From: Bradyrhizobium iriomotense
GTDB lineage: Bacteria; Pseudomonadota; Alphaproteobacteria; Rhizobiales; Xanthobacteraceae
Direction: 5' to 3'
NCBI RefSeq assembly: GCF_030160715.1
Contig: NZ_BSOW01000044.1
Location: 1 to 61,824, forward strand
DNA: 61,824 nucleotides
Position numbers and translations under genes: made by a program. The notes under the pieces were generated by a model. It was given only the letters and a program-made list of their open reading frames with translations, was not told the DNA's origin and did no database searches. Positions 7,491 through 15,100 of the stretch are shown here, piece after piece (the stretch's first letter is position 1; each line of letters begins with the position of its first letter).

Positions 7491-7658
7491 TCAGTGAATT
7501 TTGATTTCCTGCAGGGGGAGCCGCAACTCCGTAGCTCGCTCCTCTCTGTCCTTTTTGCGAAACTCAATCTCTCGCCGCTCGAATTCAACTAGTTCCTTCC
7601 GAACTGCCTCTAGGATGAGGTCGCGCGGCGTCATTCCTAGTTGATCGCGTTCCGTCAT
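7491..7658 (-). CDS. 55-residue charged hypothetical protein
   Basis: It begins MTERDQLGMTPRDLILEAVR and continues as an Arg/Glu-rich single long helix (VEFERREIEFRKKDREER). The ATG at 7658 has GGGGAGCGAG upstream. It is soluble and could dimerise as a coiled coil. A terminator follows directly, which supports it being a transcribed unit. No family is recognised. Confidence 0.6.
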   Translation of the reverse strand: MTERDQLGMTPRDLILEAVRKELVEFERREIEFRKKDREERATELRLPLQEIKIH

Positions 7659-7753
7659 CACTCGCTCCCCGTCTCATACTACAGACTACAAAAGGCCTGG
7701 AACCGCAGAAAGGTTCATTTCCGTAAGATTACGGATTTATGACGACGGCCGGA

Positions 7754-7951
7754 TCATCGGCCGAGATAGAGCACAATGACCGTTAGAAGCAGCATCAACC
7801 CAATGGCGGGGACAATGATCCAAGCTGCTTCATTCCTCATGAAGCGATCTATGGCAGTTCCTCGCTTTGCGCCGATAGTTATACGTTGGGATGCTTTGAC
7901 CCGATTGCGCCGACCCAGCGACCGAGAGCCCGAGCCGTTGGAGGATGACAT
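7754..7951 (-). CDS. Small C-terminally anchored membrane protein
   Basis: The product has 65 residues: a Ser/Arg-rich basic N-terminus, then a single C-terminal helix (WIIVPAIGLMLLLTVIVLYL) ending GR. This is a tail-anchored layout with the basic part predicted to be cytoplasmic. An AGGCGC lies just before the ATG. The function is unknown. Confidence 0.6.
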   Translation of the reverse strand: MSSSNGSGSRSLGRRNRVKASQRITIGAKRGTAIDRFMRNEAAWIIVPAIGLMLLLTVIVLYLGR

Positions 7952-8325
7952 TTGCGCCTGATCGCTGGCCTACGGCTTGCAGCACGCCTGAAAGTTATCC
8001 GGCTGAGCTTGTGGCTCAGCAAGCGCATGGCCTCGGTCAGAGCGGTGCTTGGGTTGTGGGCGCACGAGCGGCTGCGAGCGCTGGAAAAGATCTGTAAGGC
8101 GGTTGATTGCTCAAAAGATCAAGGCCCCGCCGGTTCACGCTGGCGGGCCTTCTACTCGGCGTGGATCAAAAATGAATACATCGAATGCTCTATTCGCGCC
8201 GGCAGTCGCAACTCGCGCGAGCGTGCGGCATAATCGCACCTAGGTTGCTTTTCTTTGCGAAACCTCTGAACAGGGTATGTAATATTGGTTGAACTCTGAA
8301 GGTGTAGCATTTGGGGTTTAACGTC
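7952..8325. other. Stretch with a possible decayed frame and a hairpin
   Basis: The plus frame from TTG 7952 (Leu/Arg/Ala-rich, helical, to about 8110) has coding-like codon use. However, it runs straight through the hairpin at 8121-8151, so its end is not natural. It may be the remnant of a small helical protein that once ended before that terminator-like hairpin. Confidence 0.3.
8121..8151. repeat. Terminator-like hairpin, repeat family copy 2
   Basis: AAGGCCCCGCC and GGCGGGCCTT form a long stem around GGTTCACGCT. The sequence GCCGGTTCACGCTGG is shared with 8622-8644 and, on the other strand, with 7201-7236. Confidence 0.6.
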
Positions 8326-8568
8326 ATGCGTCACTTTTCGAGACGACGACACCCCCAGAAACCCAAGCCACCCTTCAAGGGGGTCGTCGTGTACGGAGGC
8401 ATGTCCGTTGAGTGTAGCGACGAGGCCGGCGCGAAGAAATTAGCGACCAAGCTGCGCCGGAAAGGTTACCGGCTGGCGGCTCGAACAGCGGATGGCGTAT
8501 CGCCCTCTTGGAGAATCGACCCCGAGGAATTGGACGAGTGGCTGAGCCGGGAAACCAAAGCCAGCTGA
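8326..8568 (+). CDS. Conserved-looking hypothetical, 80 aa
   Basis: The ATG at 8326 is preferred over the TTG at 8311; GGGG lies about 11 bases upstream. The N-terminus is strongly basic (MRHFSRRRHPQKPKPPFKG). A small alpha/beta domain with VECSDEAGAKKLATKLRRKG and a Trp-containing acidic C-terminus (WRIDPEELDEWLS) follows. The middle resembles a strand-helix-strand unit of a small nucleic-acid-binding fold, but this is not certain. Confidence 0.6.
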   Translation: MRHFSRRRHPQKPKPPFKGVVVYGGMSVECSDEAGAKKLATKLRRKGYRLAARTADGVSPSWRIDPEELDEWLSRETKAS

Positions 8569-8621
8569 TGTAGCCCAGGCTGGCGCTCCAGCAGGTTGCG
8601 ACGCTCTATTGGGTCCGCGGT

Positions 8622-8644
8622 GCCGCCGGTTCACGCTGGTGGGC
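8622..8644. repeat. Hairpin repeat family copy 3
   Basis: GCCGCCGGTTCACGCTGGTG and following GGC form the same stem-loop as 8121-8151 with a weaker right arm, followed by TTCTGTTTCC. Confidence 0.5.
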
Positions 8645-9073
8645 TTCTGTTTCCGTCGACAGTGTTGCATCCAAGCCCTAGCGGTTCAGTCACGTTGTCG
8701 CCATGATTTGCTCCAGCCGGTCGGAATCGACCAGCGCGCTGACATGGCTAGGCTCGGCACACCTTCGGCGGGGGCTATGTGCCGGGCCGCCAGCGTGTTG
8801 ATAACCCGATGGATATCCGGTGCAAAACTAAAGCGTGAGGGCTTCGGTCCCGCGCTCACGCCCCTGATCACAACGCCGCTGAGGCTTAAGAGACTTAGAG
8901 AGACCCGCCTCCGAGTCAGGGGGAGAATGGAGGGGTCAAAGTAGCAATGCCCAACGTTTTGAATGTGTCCGAAGGCAGGACAAGGAGCTTGCCAAATTCG
9001 GAACATGGTGTTCTGTTGGAGGAACACCGGGGGAGGGATTTTAGTATTTAAACCTTTTCCGCTGATCCGGTGC

Positions 9074-9116
9074 GGGGCCGCGGGAAGTGATGCTCCTCTG
9101 CGGCCTCCTTTTATTT
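9074..9116 (+). terminator. Possible terminator
   Basis: GGGGCCGC pairs with GCGGCCTC (9100-9107) across an 18-base loop and is followed by CTTTTATTT. No plus-strand gene ending just upstream could be identified. Confidence 0.35.
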
Positions 9117-9157
9117 CCTGCGGTTGAGAGCGCGCATCACACCAATCCTCGCAAGCA

Positions 9158-9352
9158 TCATCCGCACTTGGCAATTGCGCCAAGCAAGAGGGGCAACGAG
9201 TAGAGGAACGGCGCGTTGATCTTCTCGATATGGATGCGGCCGTCCTGCACTGGCTCAATGCCGCTGGCGATCTCGATCAGCTTGCGGGCGGCGGCTTCCG
9301 GGTTGCCAAGGGACGTTCTGCGGTATGCTTCATCGATATCCCATAGCTGGGA
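9158..9352 (-). pseudogene. Remnant of a conserved-looking small protein, start lost
   Basis: This minus frame is open for 64 codons after a TAG. It reads WDIDEAYRRTSLGNPEAAAR, then KLIEIASGIEPVQDGRIHIEKINAPFLYSL before degrading into a short unrelated tail and stop. The first 50 residues have clean protein character (helix, then strand with VQDGRIHIEKIN). There is no ATG, GTG or TTG at the expected beginning, so it looks N-terminally broken and C-terminally truncated. It overlaps the end of 9330-9575 by 23 bases. Family name unknown. Confidence 0.45.
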
Positions 9353-9575
9353 CTATAGGCTTATTCCAGTTGAAGTCCGGCCTGACGTCGGCGCCGCGCA
9401 GACCGCAGATTCGGCACACAAACCGCGGCTCGATGTCTGACAGCCGTAGATCATCGGGCCAGCGATCTGCGCTCAGCGCAACGTTATGGCTGCAACGATA
9501 GTCGGCGCAATAGACCAGGACACCGCGCACGCCCATCTCGCGCATGTCGCCGAAGGTGATCTTTTGAGGCCGCAT
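9330..9575 (-). CDS. Zinc-finger-like conserved hypothetical
   Basis: The product has 81 residues starting MRPQKITFGDMREMGVRGVL. It contains two Cys pairs, CADYRCSH near residue 23 and CRIC near residue 54, and the phrase LSDIEPRFVCRICG typical of a small rhizobial family of zinc-ribbon-like proteins. The last residues (PDFNWNKPIVPAMGYR) may be an altered tail. The function is unknown; metal binding is inferred from the cysteines. Confidence 0.7.
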   Translation of the reverse strand: MRPQKITFGDMREMGVRGVLVYCADYRCSHNVALSADRWPDDLRLSDIEPRFVCRICGLRGADVRPDFNWNKPIVPAMGYR

Positions 9576-9616
9576 GATGCGCTGACGCGCTGACTAACCC
9601 GGATCTGCCCGTGCGA

Positions 9617-9826
9617 TCAGAAGCGGCGATGCAGGCGATGAATCTTATACCATTCCCACCCGGAGACGGTCGCGCGACCGTCAGTGTAAGGCTGCCCGGG
9701 GCCATCGCTGGTGGTGATGCATTGCGGCTCGCCATTGACAGAGTACCCAGCGGATTTGCACGCGCTTGCCGGCCCAGAGAATGCCAGAACCGGCACTACT
9801 AGCGTGAGCCAAAGGCACTTCTTCAT
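9617..9826 (-). CDS. Small secreted protein
   Basis: It has an ATG at 9826 with GGGAG eight bases upstream. The Lys-Lys N-terminus, hydrophobic stretch and ASA cleavage site (MKKCLWLTLVVPVLAFSGPA) are a clear signal peptide. The mature part is only about 46 residues with two cysteines (CKSAGYSVNGEPQC), which could form a disulfide in the periplasm. The function is unknown. Confidence 0.65.
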   Translation of the reverse strand: MKKCLWLTLVVPVLAFSGPASACKSAGYSVNGEPQCITTSDGPGQPYTDGRATVSGWEWYKIHRLHRRF

Positions 9827-9981
9827 GTTCGTTCTCCCGTTTGGGCCGCACCGTGCAACTCATGGTGAGGGACGATGACGAAGATGCCTCAATTGATCCG
9901 TGATATGGCTAACACAGTGACTCGGGCCTGAACGGGACGGGCGCTATGATCTCGCGCCTGGCCGAATAGGGAGGGCGACTC

Positions 9982-10242
9982 ATGACCGATTTGGTACAAC
10001 GATTGAAATCCGAGCGGTCCCCGCTTTGCCTGGAGGCAGCACGCGAGATCGAGCGCGCCGCCGCGATGCTGCGCGAGGCAAAGGCCGAGATCATTCGTCT
10101 GCGCGATGCCAAACGCCGCGCGATGCAGGTCGCCGACGAGCGCGCGAAAGAGGTGGTCGCCTTGCGCATGGAGCTAGCCAAGAGCTTTGGGGTCGACGCT
10201 GCGATGATTTCGCGGCTGAGCCGAAAGTCTACGGATCGTTAA
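9982..10242 (+). CDS. Coiled-coil hypothetical protein
   Basis: The product has 86 residues. GGGAGGG lies just before the ATG. The sequence is nearly all helix with heptad Leu/Ile/Ala spacing (IERAAAMLREAKAEIIRLRD, VVALRMELAKSFG), which points to a dimeric coiled coil. There is no signal or membrane segment. Such short Arg/Glu coiled-coil proteins are frequent in this genus's accessory DNA. No function is assigned. Confidence 0.65.
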   Translation: MTDLVQRLKSERSPLCLEAAREIERAAAMLREAKAEIIRLRDAKRRAMQVADERAKEVVALRMELAKSFGVDAAMISRLSRKSTDR

Positions 10243-10384
10243 ACAGCGGGTCGGCAGCGCGATCACCGCCAGCGGCTCGGTCTTCCTCTCTCGTGATACG
10301 CATCACAGCGCCTGCGTTGAGCATCGGGCGAAATTCGGAGCGCCGGGCGGAATGGTCCGCCGCACTCGAAACGAAGGCTGATCC

Positions 10385-10576
10385 ATGACCGCTGCTGCTC
10401 CACTGACCTCGCTCGAGGACCAGATCGAGAATGTGCGGCTAAAACTCAAGCGCATGGGCCACATCGCGGAGACCGGCCGCGATTTCGCGGCGATTGCCGA
10501 TGTCGAGGCCCGTGAGCTGATGCCGCTGCTCACGCAGCGCTCGATAACGCTCAGCGCCCGATTTTCATCCGGCTGA
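10385..10576 (+). CDS. 63-residue hypothetical protein
   Basis: It begins MTAAAPLTSLEDQIENVRLK and continues helical (LKRMGHIAETGRDFAAIADV). A possible 31-codon upstream ORF (GTG 10293 to TGA 10388) overlaps its ATG as ATGA, with protein-like content (RNSERRAEWSAALETKADP), so the two could be coupled. It converges on the 10578-10844 gene, one base apart. The function is unknown. Confidence 0.55.
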   Translation: MTAAAPLTSLEDQIENVRLKLKRMGHIAETGRDFAAIADVEARELMPLLTQRSITLSARFSSG

Positions 10577-10577
10577 G

Positions 10578-10844
10578 TCAGTGGTCTGATTCAGCGACCT
10601 TACGGGATTGCTCGAACAACCAGCCCAACGCCTGCGCGGGGTTCGACCAGCGCACCTCATCGATCTGTTCGGCGATCGTCAGAGCATGTGAAGTCAGAAC
10701 CTCTACGTCGTGAGGATTGGCGTGGGCTTTTTCCAGGACCTCTATGCACCGATTGAACGCCGCCAGATCTAGCTGGAGTTGCTCGATATTTGACTCACGA
10801 CGTTTGGCCCCCAAGACCTTCCATGCTCTTCTCTGTCCGCTCAT
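10578..10844 (-). CDS. 88-residue hypothetical protein
   Basis: The ATG at 10844 has GGGGGAG five bases upstream. The product is soluble and helical: a basic N-terminus (MSGQRRAWKVLGAKRRES), then LQLDLAAFNRCIEVLEKAH and a conserved-looking WSNPAQALGWLFEQSRK near the end. It has no membrane segment and no recognised family. Confidence 0.65.
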   Translation of the reverse strand: MSGQRRAWKVLGAKRRESNIEQLQLDLAAFNRCIEVLEKAHANPHDVEVLTSHALTIAEQIDEVRWSNPAQALGWLFEQSRKVAESDH

Positions 10845-11020
10845 TTTTCTCCCCCTACGCGGTCACGCATTCGTGAGTTCTGTTTGTGGCGGTAACAGGA
10901 GGATGGGGAGACCGAATTAGGGATGTTTGCAGCCAAGGCGCCAAAGGTGGGGCAGGGTCGGTTACCTCAGGCGAGTTATGCGCCCGCGTGGGCCATTCCT
11001 CGGCCTCAAAGGGGGCTGCT

Positions 11021-11301
11021 GTGGCTGATCGGGACTGGGGCGGCCTTTCGATGATCCAATAGAGATTGGCGGCTGCAAGTTGGTGACGCTGCGCGATGCC
11101 GGCGAGCACATCGCAGCACTGCCGAAGGCCATGCACGGTCGGCCAGAATTGGCAGGCGGCAATGGGGGCGCCTTCCTGGTGGCCGAGAAAGGCGGGCCAA
11201 CGGTGCGTGCGCGCGTTGGCGTCATGCGGGCGCTGAACCGTAAGAACCAGGTCAGCATGACCGGCTGGCGTTTCAGACCTTGCAAACTTGTAACGAAGTG
11301 A
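11021..11301 (+). pseudogene. Probable frameshifted conserved hypothetical gene
   Basis: From GTG 11021 the frame reads MADRDWGG and then stops at 11060-11062. Adding one G in the CTGGGGCGG run near 11035-11043 would join it to the next frame as DWGRPFDDPIEIGGCKLVTL, which then stays open to 11301 through LRDAGEHIAALPKAMH and VGVMRALNRK. The order LVTLRDAG - ALPK - ARVGVMRALNR is that of a common rhizobial orphan family. The tail after RALNRK looks non-native. Translation restarting at TTG 11080 could still give a 73-residue product. Confidence 0.5.
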
Positions 11302-11388
11302 ACACCAAGGCGCCGCCGGCTCGGCCAAATGCTGGCAAAATGTGACAGCTTATAAGCGGCTCACCCTGGGCCCACAGAAACCACTCCG

Positions 11389-11475
11389 ATGTTATTTCAA
11401 GCCGCAATTGTTTGCCTGATCGTACTCAGCATTAGCATTCTCGTCGCCCACGCGGTCGACGCTCTTAGGACGTAG
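11389..11475 (+). CDS. 28-residue membrane microprotein
   Basis: The ATG at 11389 is followed by 28 codons: MLFQAAIVCLIVLSISILVA then a short His/Asp/Arg tail (HAVDALRT). It is one clean transmembrane helix with a polar C-terminus. Peptides of this shape recur in Bradyrhizobium intergenic regions. There is no obvious ribosome site. The function is unknown. Confidence 0.5.
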   Translation: MLFQAAIVCLIVLSISILVAHAVDALRT

Positions 11476-11717
11476 CGAGCCCGCCGGCGTAAACGGCTTG
11501 GTATTGCATTCATCGCCTCAGCCGACGGGCATGCGTTGCCAGATGGGGGAGCCTCATGCCGGCGCTACCGTGTATTTTGAACAAACGCTTGGTCTAACCG
11601 CAGCGGACTGAAGCGGCTGGAGAGCCTTGTGCCTGAGGTGAAGCAGGCAGATGGGGGAACGGCACGGCCTCCAGCGCGGACGACGTGGGCAAGCTATTGA
11701 CTTTCGGGCTGAAAAAT

Positions 11718-11794
11718 TGGCGATCCCGGCAGGACTCGAACCTGCAACCCGCGGAGTAGAAATCCGCTACTCTATCCAGTTGAGCTACGGGACC
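11718..11794 (-). tRNA. tRNA-Arg (anticodon UCU)
   Basis: This is a 77-nt cloverleaf on the minus strand with CCA encoded. Acceptor GGTCCCG pairs with CGGGATC, the discriminator is G, the D-arm starts GCTC, and the anticodon loop is TTTCTAC (anticodon TCT) on stem GCGGA / TCCGC. The T-arm is GCAGG TTCGAGT CCTGC. It marks the right edge of the small-gene region; its 3' end faces that region. Confidence 0.95.
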
Positions 11795-12176
11795 GTCTGG
11801 ACGGCCCCGGGGTGGGGCCCGGCGACGTCTTTAACACGCCAAATATGAAAAATCCGCACGTCCGCCAAGTCCGGATCGAACCGTTTTCCTCAAGTCAGCG
11901 ACAAAGCAAAGCGATGGACTTTTCACGGTCCCGTTCTGCGCTAGCTGCGCTTCAGACGTAGCACCCGCGTCCGGGACCCTGTCCACCGGCTGATTTTGTC
12001 CGGTGCTGCCACAGGCTGAGGCGGCGCCAGGGGCGGCACTTCGGAGGCCCATTCGGGCTTGCTTGCCAATGGCGCATGCGACGTTTTGCTATTCTGGTTC
12101 CATCGCCTTGAGTCTGTCACCTTTCCGCGCATTTCATCGCGCACGCGGCGCTTGTCCGCGGTCCCGGGAGTCCATC
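11795..12176. other. Leader of the alpha-2-macroglobulin gene
   Basis: No gene is supported. An extended -10-like TGCTATTCT at 12087-12095 could be the promoter of the 12177 gene; the same nonamer occurs before aapJ at 24794. GGGAG at about 12158-12164 precedes the ATG. The open minus frames have shadow composition. Confidence 0.35.
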
Positions 12177-15100
12177 ATGATCGGTTTGGTTCGCGCTGTC
12201 GCAATCTGCGCAACGCTGGCGCTCGGCCTGGTATCGGCGCAGGCCGCCGACAAGGCCTTCAAACGCGACGATCTCGCTGACGCCGCGATCAAGCTGGAAG
12301 CCCAGATCAAGAGCGAGGCGGGGCCGGTCGCCAAGACCAACGCGACCCTGCGCACAGATGCGGATGCCGCCTTCAGGCGCAACGATGGCCGCACGGGCCT
12401 GTCGATCCTCGGCCAGATCGCCGCCACCACGCCCGAGGATGCCGGCAACTGGCTGCGTCTTGCGCGCGTCATCTTCCAGATCGTGCCGAAGAGCTCGAGC
12501 GAGCAGACTTTCCTGCTCGAGCGCGCCTCGACCGCCGCCTACATCGCTTACATGCGCGCCGGCAATCCGGGCGAGGAGGCCGATGCGCTCGCAGTCCTCG
12601 GCAAGTCGCTCGCCCAGCGGCATTTGTTCCGGCCGGCGCTGGATGCGCTGCGGCTGTCGCTCGACATGCGCGAGGTTGCCGATGTCCGCGGCCAATACGA
12701 GAAGCTGCGGGACGAGCACGGCTTCCGGCTGCTCGACTACACCGTCGATTCCGACTCGGCGAGCCCGCGCGCCTGCTTCCAGTTCTCCGAGGAATTGGCC
12801 AAGCGCACCGATTTCGCGCCGTTCCTGGCGCTCGCAGGCACAGACAAGCCGGCGCTGTCGGCCGAGGGCAAGCAGCTCTGCGTCGACGGCCTGAAGCATG
12901 GCGAACGCTACAACATCAATCTGCGCGCCGGGTTGCCGTCGACGGTGAAGGAGGGGCTGCCGAAATCGGCCGAGTTCAACATCTATGTGCGCGACCGCAA
13001 GCCGTTCGTGCGCTTCACCAGCCGCGCCTATGTGCTGCCGCGCACGGGCCAGCGCGGCATTCCCGTGGTCAGCGTCAATACGCCGGCGGTCAACGTCAAC
13101 GTGTTCCGGATCGGCGACCGCAATCTGATCAACACCGTCGTCGACAGCGACTTCCAGAAGACGCTGTCGCGCTACCAGCTCTCCGATCTCGGTGGCGAGC
13201 GCGGCGTAAAGGTCTGGTCCGGCGAGCTCGCGACCGCGATGACGCTGAACCAGGACGTCACCACCGCATTCCCGGTCGACCAGGCGCTCGGCGATCTCCA
13301 GCCCGGCGTGTACGTGATGACGGCCGCGGCCAAGGGGCCGGGCAGCGACGACGATTCCCAGCTCGCGACGCAATGGTTCATCGTCTCGGATCTCGGCGTC
13401 ACCGCCTATTCCGGCAATGACGGCATCCATGTCTTCGTGAACTCGCTGGCGTCGACCGATCCGGTGGCGAAGGCCGAGGTGCGGCTGGTCGCCCGCAACA
13501 ACGAGATCTTGGCGACCCGCAAGACCGACGAGGCCGGCCACGTACTGTTCGAAGCGGGGCTGGCGCGCGGCGAGGGCGGGCTGTCGCCGGCGTTGCTCAC
13601 CGTCAGTGGCGAGAAGACCGATTATGCCTTCCTCAGCCTCAAGACCTCTGCCTTCGATCTGTCCGATCGCGGCGTGGCGGGACGCGCGGTGCCGGCTGGC
13701 GCCGATGCCTTCGTCTATGCCGAGCGCGGTGTCTACCGCTCCAACGAGACCGTGTACCTGACCGCGCTCCTGCGCGACGGGCAGGGCAACGCCGTGACCG
13801 GCGGGCCTCTGACTCTGGTGATCGAGCGCCCCGACGGCGTCGAATTCCGCCGCGCCGTGCTGTCGGACCAGGGCGCCGGCGGCCGCACGTTCTCCGTGCC
13901 GCTCAACTCCGCGGTCCCGACCGGGACCTGGCGGGTGCGCGCCTTCACCGATCCGAAGGGCTCATCGGTAGGCGAGACCACCTTTATGGTCGAGGATTAC
14001 GTCCCCGATCGGATCGAGTTCGATCTCACCGCCAAGGACAAGCTGATCAAGGCGAATGCTCCGGTTGAACTGAAGGTCGACGGCCATTTCCTCTATGGCG
14101 CGCCGGCCTCGGGCCTCCAGCTCGAAGGCGACATGCTGGTCGCCACCGCCTCCGAGCGGCCAGGCTTTGCCGGCTACCAGTTCGGCGTCGCCGACGAAGA
14201 GACCACCAGCAACGAGCGCACCCCGCTCGAAAACCTCCCCGAGGCCGACGCCAATGGCATGGCGACCTTCCCGGTCACGCTCGACAAGCAGCCGGCCTCG
14301 AGCCGGCCGCAGGAGGCGCAGATTTTCGTCCGCATGGCGGAGACGGGCGGCCGCGCGGTCGAGCGCAAGCTCGTGCTGCCGGTCGCACCCGCGGCCGCGA
14401 TGCTCGGCGTCAAGCCGCTGTTCGGCGACCGAAGCGTTGCCGAAGGCGACAAGGCCGAGTTCGACGTCGTGTTCGTTTCGCCCGACGGCAAGACGCTGCC
14501 GCGCGACGGCCTGCGTTACGAGCTCCTGAAGTTGGAGTCGCGCTACCAGTGGTATCGCCAGAACAATTACTGGGAGTACGAGCCCGTCAAGTCGACCTCG
14601 CGCGTCGCTGACGGCGATCTCACCATTGCCGCCGACAAGCCGTCACGCATTTCGCTGAATCCCCAGCCGGGCCGCTACCGGCTGGACGTGAAGTCGAACG
14701 AGGCGGATGGTCCGGTGACGTCGGTGCAGTTCGATGTCGGCTGGTATTCGGACGGCAGCGCCGACACGCCCGACCTCTTGGAGACCTCGATCGACAAGCC
14801 GCAATACGCCTCCGGCGACACCATGACGGTGTCGGTGAATGTGCGCAGCGCCGGCAAGCTCACCATCAACGTGCTGGGCGATCGCCTGCTGACCACGCAG
14901 ACCGTCGACGTCAAGGAAGGCACCGCGCAGGTCACGATTCCCGTCGGCAAGGACTGGGGCACCGGCGCCTATGTCGTAGCGACCTTGCGCCGGCCGCTCG
15001 ATGCGGCCGCCCAGCGCATGCCGGGCCGGGCGATCGGGCTGAAATGGTTCGGCATCGACAAGCAGACGCGCACGCTCGCCGTGAAGCTGACGCCGTCGGC

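Larger units (their letters stand above)
8569..9157. other. 589-bp stretch without an intact gene
   Basis: A long minus frame (8686-9258) is open but its translation has no recognisable family and crosses hairpins. Another minus frame ends near 8703 with a more protein-like tail (HVSALVDSDRLEQIM), so decayed coding sequence is possible. Hairpins at 8622-8644 and 9074-9105 are listed separately. Confidence 0.35.

Noticed and set aside
7952..8233. 93-codon plus ORF from a TTG
   Set aside because: The early part is coding-like but it reads through a hairpin and has no clear end; treated as a possible remnant only.
8686..9258. 190-codon minus-strand ORF
   Set aside because: It crosses terminator-like hairpins and has no family resemblance or ribosome site; it may cover decayed genes but is not itself one.
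12117..13541. 474-codon minus-strand frame inside the alpha-2-macroglobulin gene
   Set aside because: It is a shadow of a strongly coding plus strand, with no recognisable domain or start signal.
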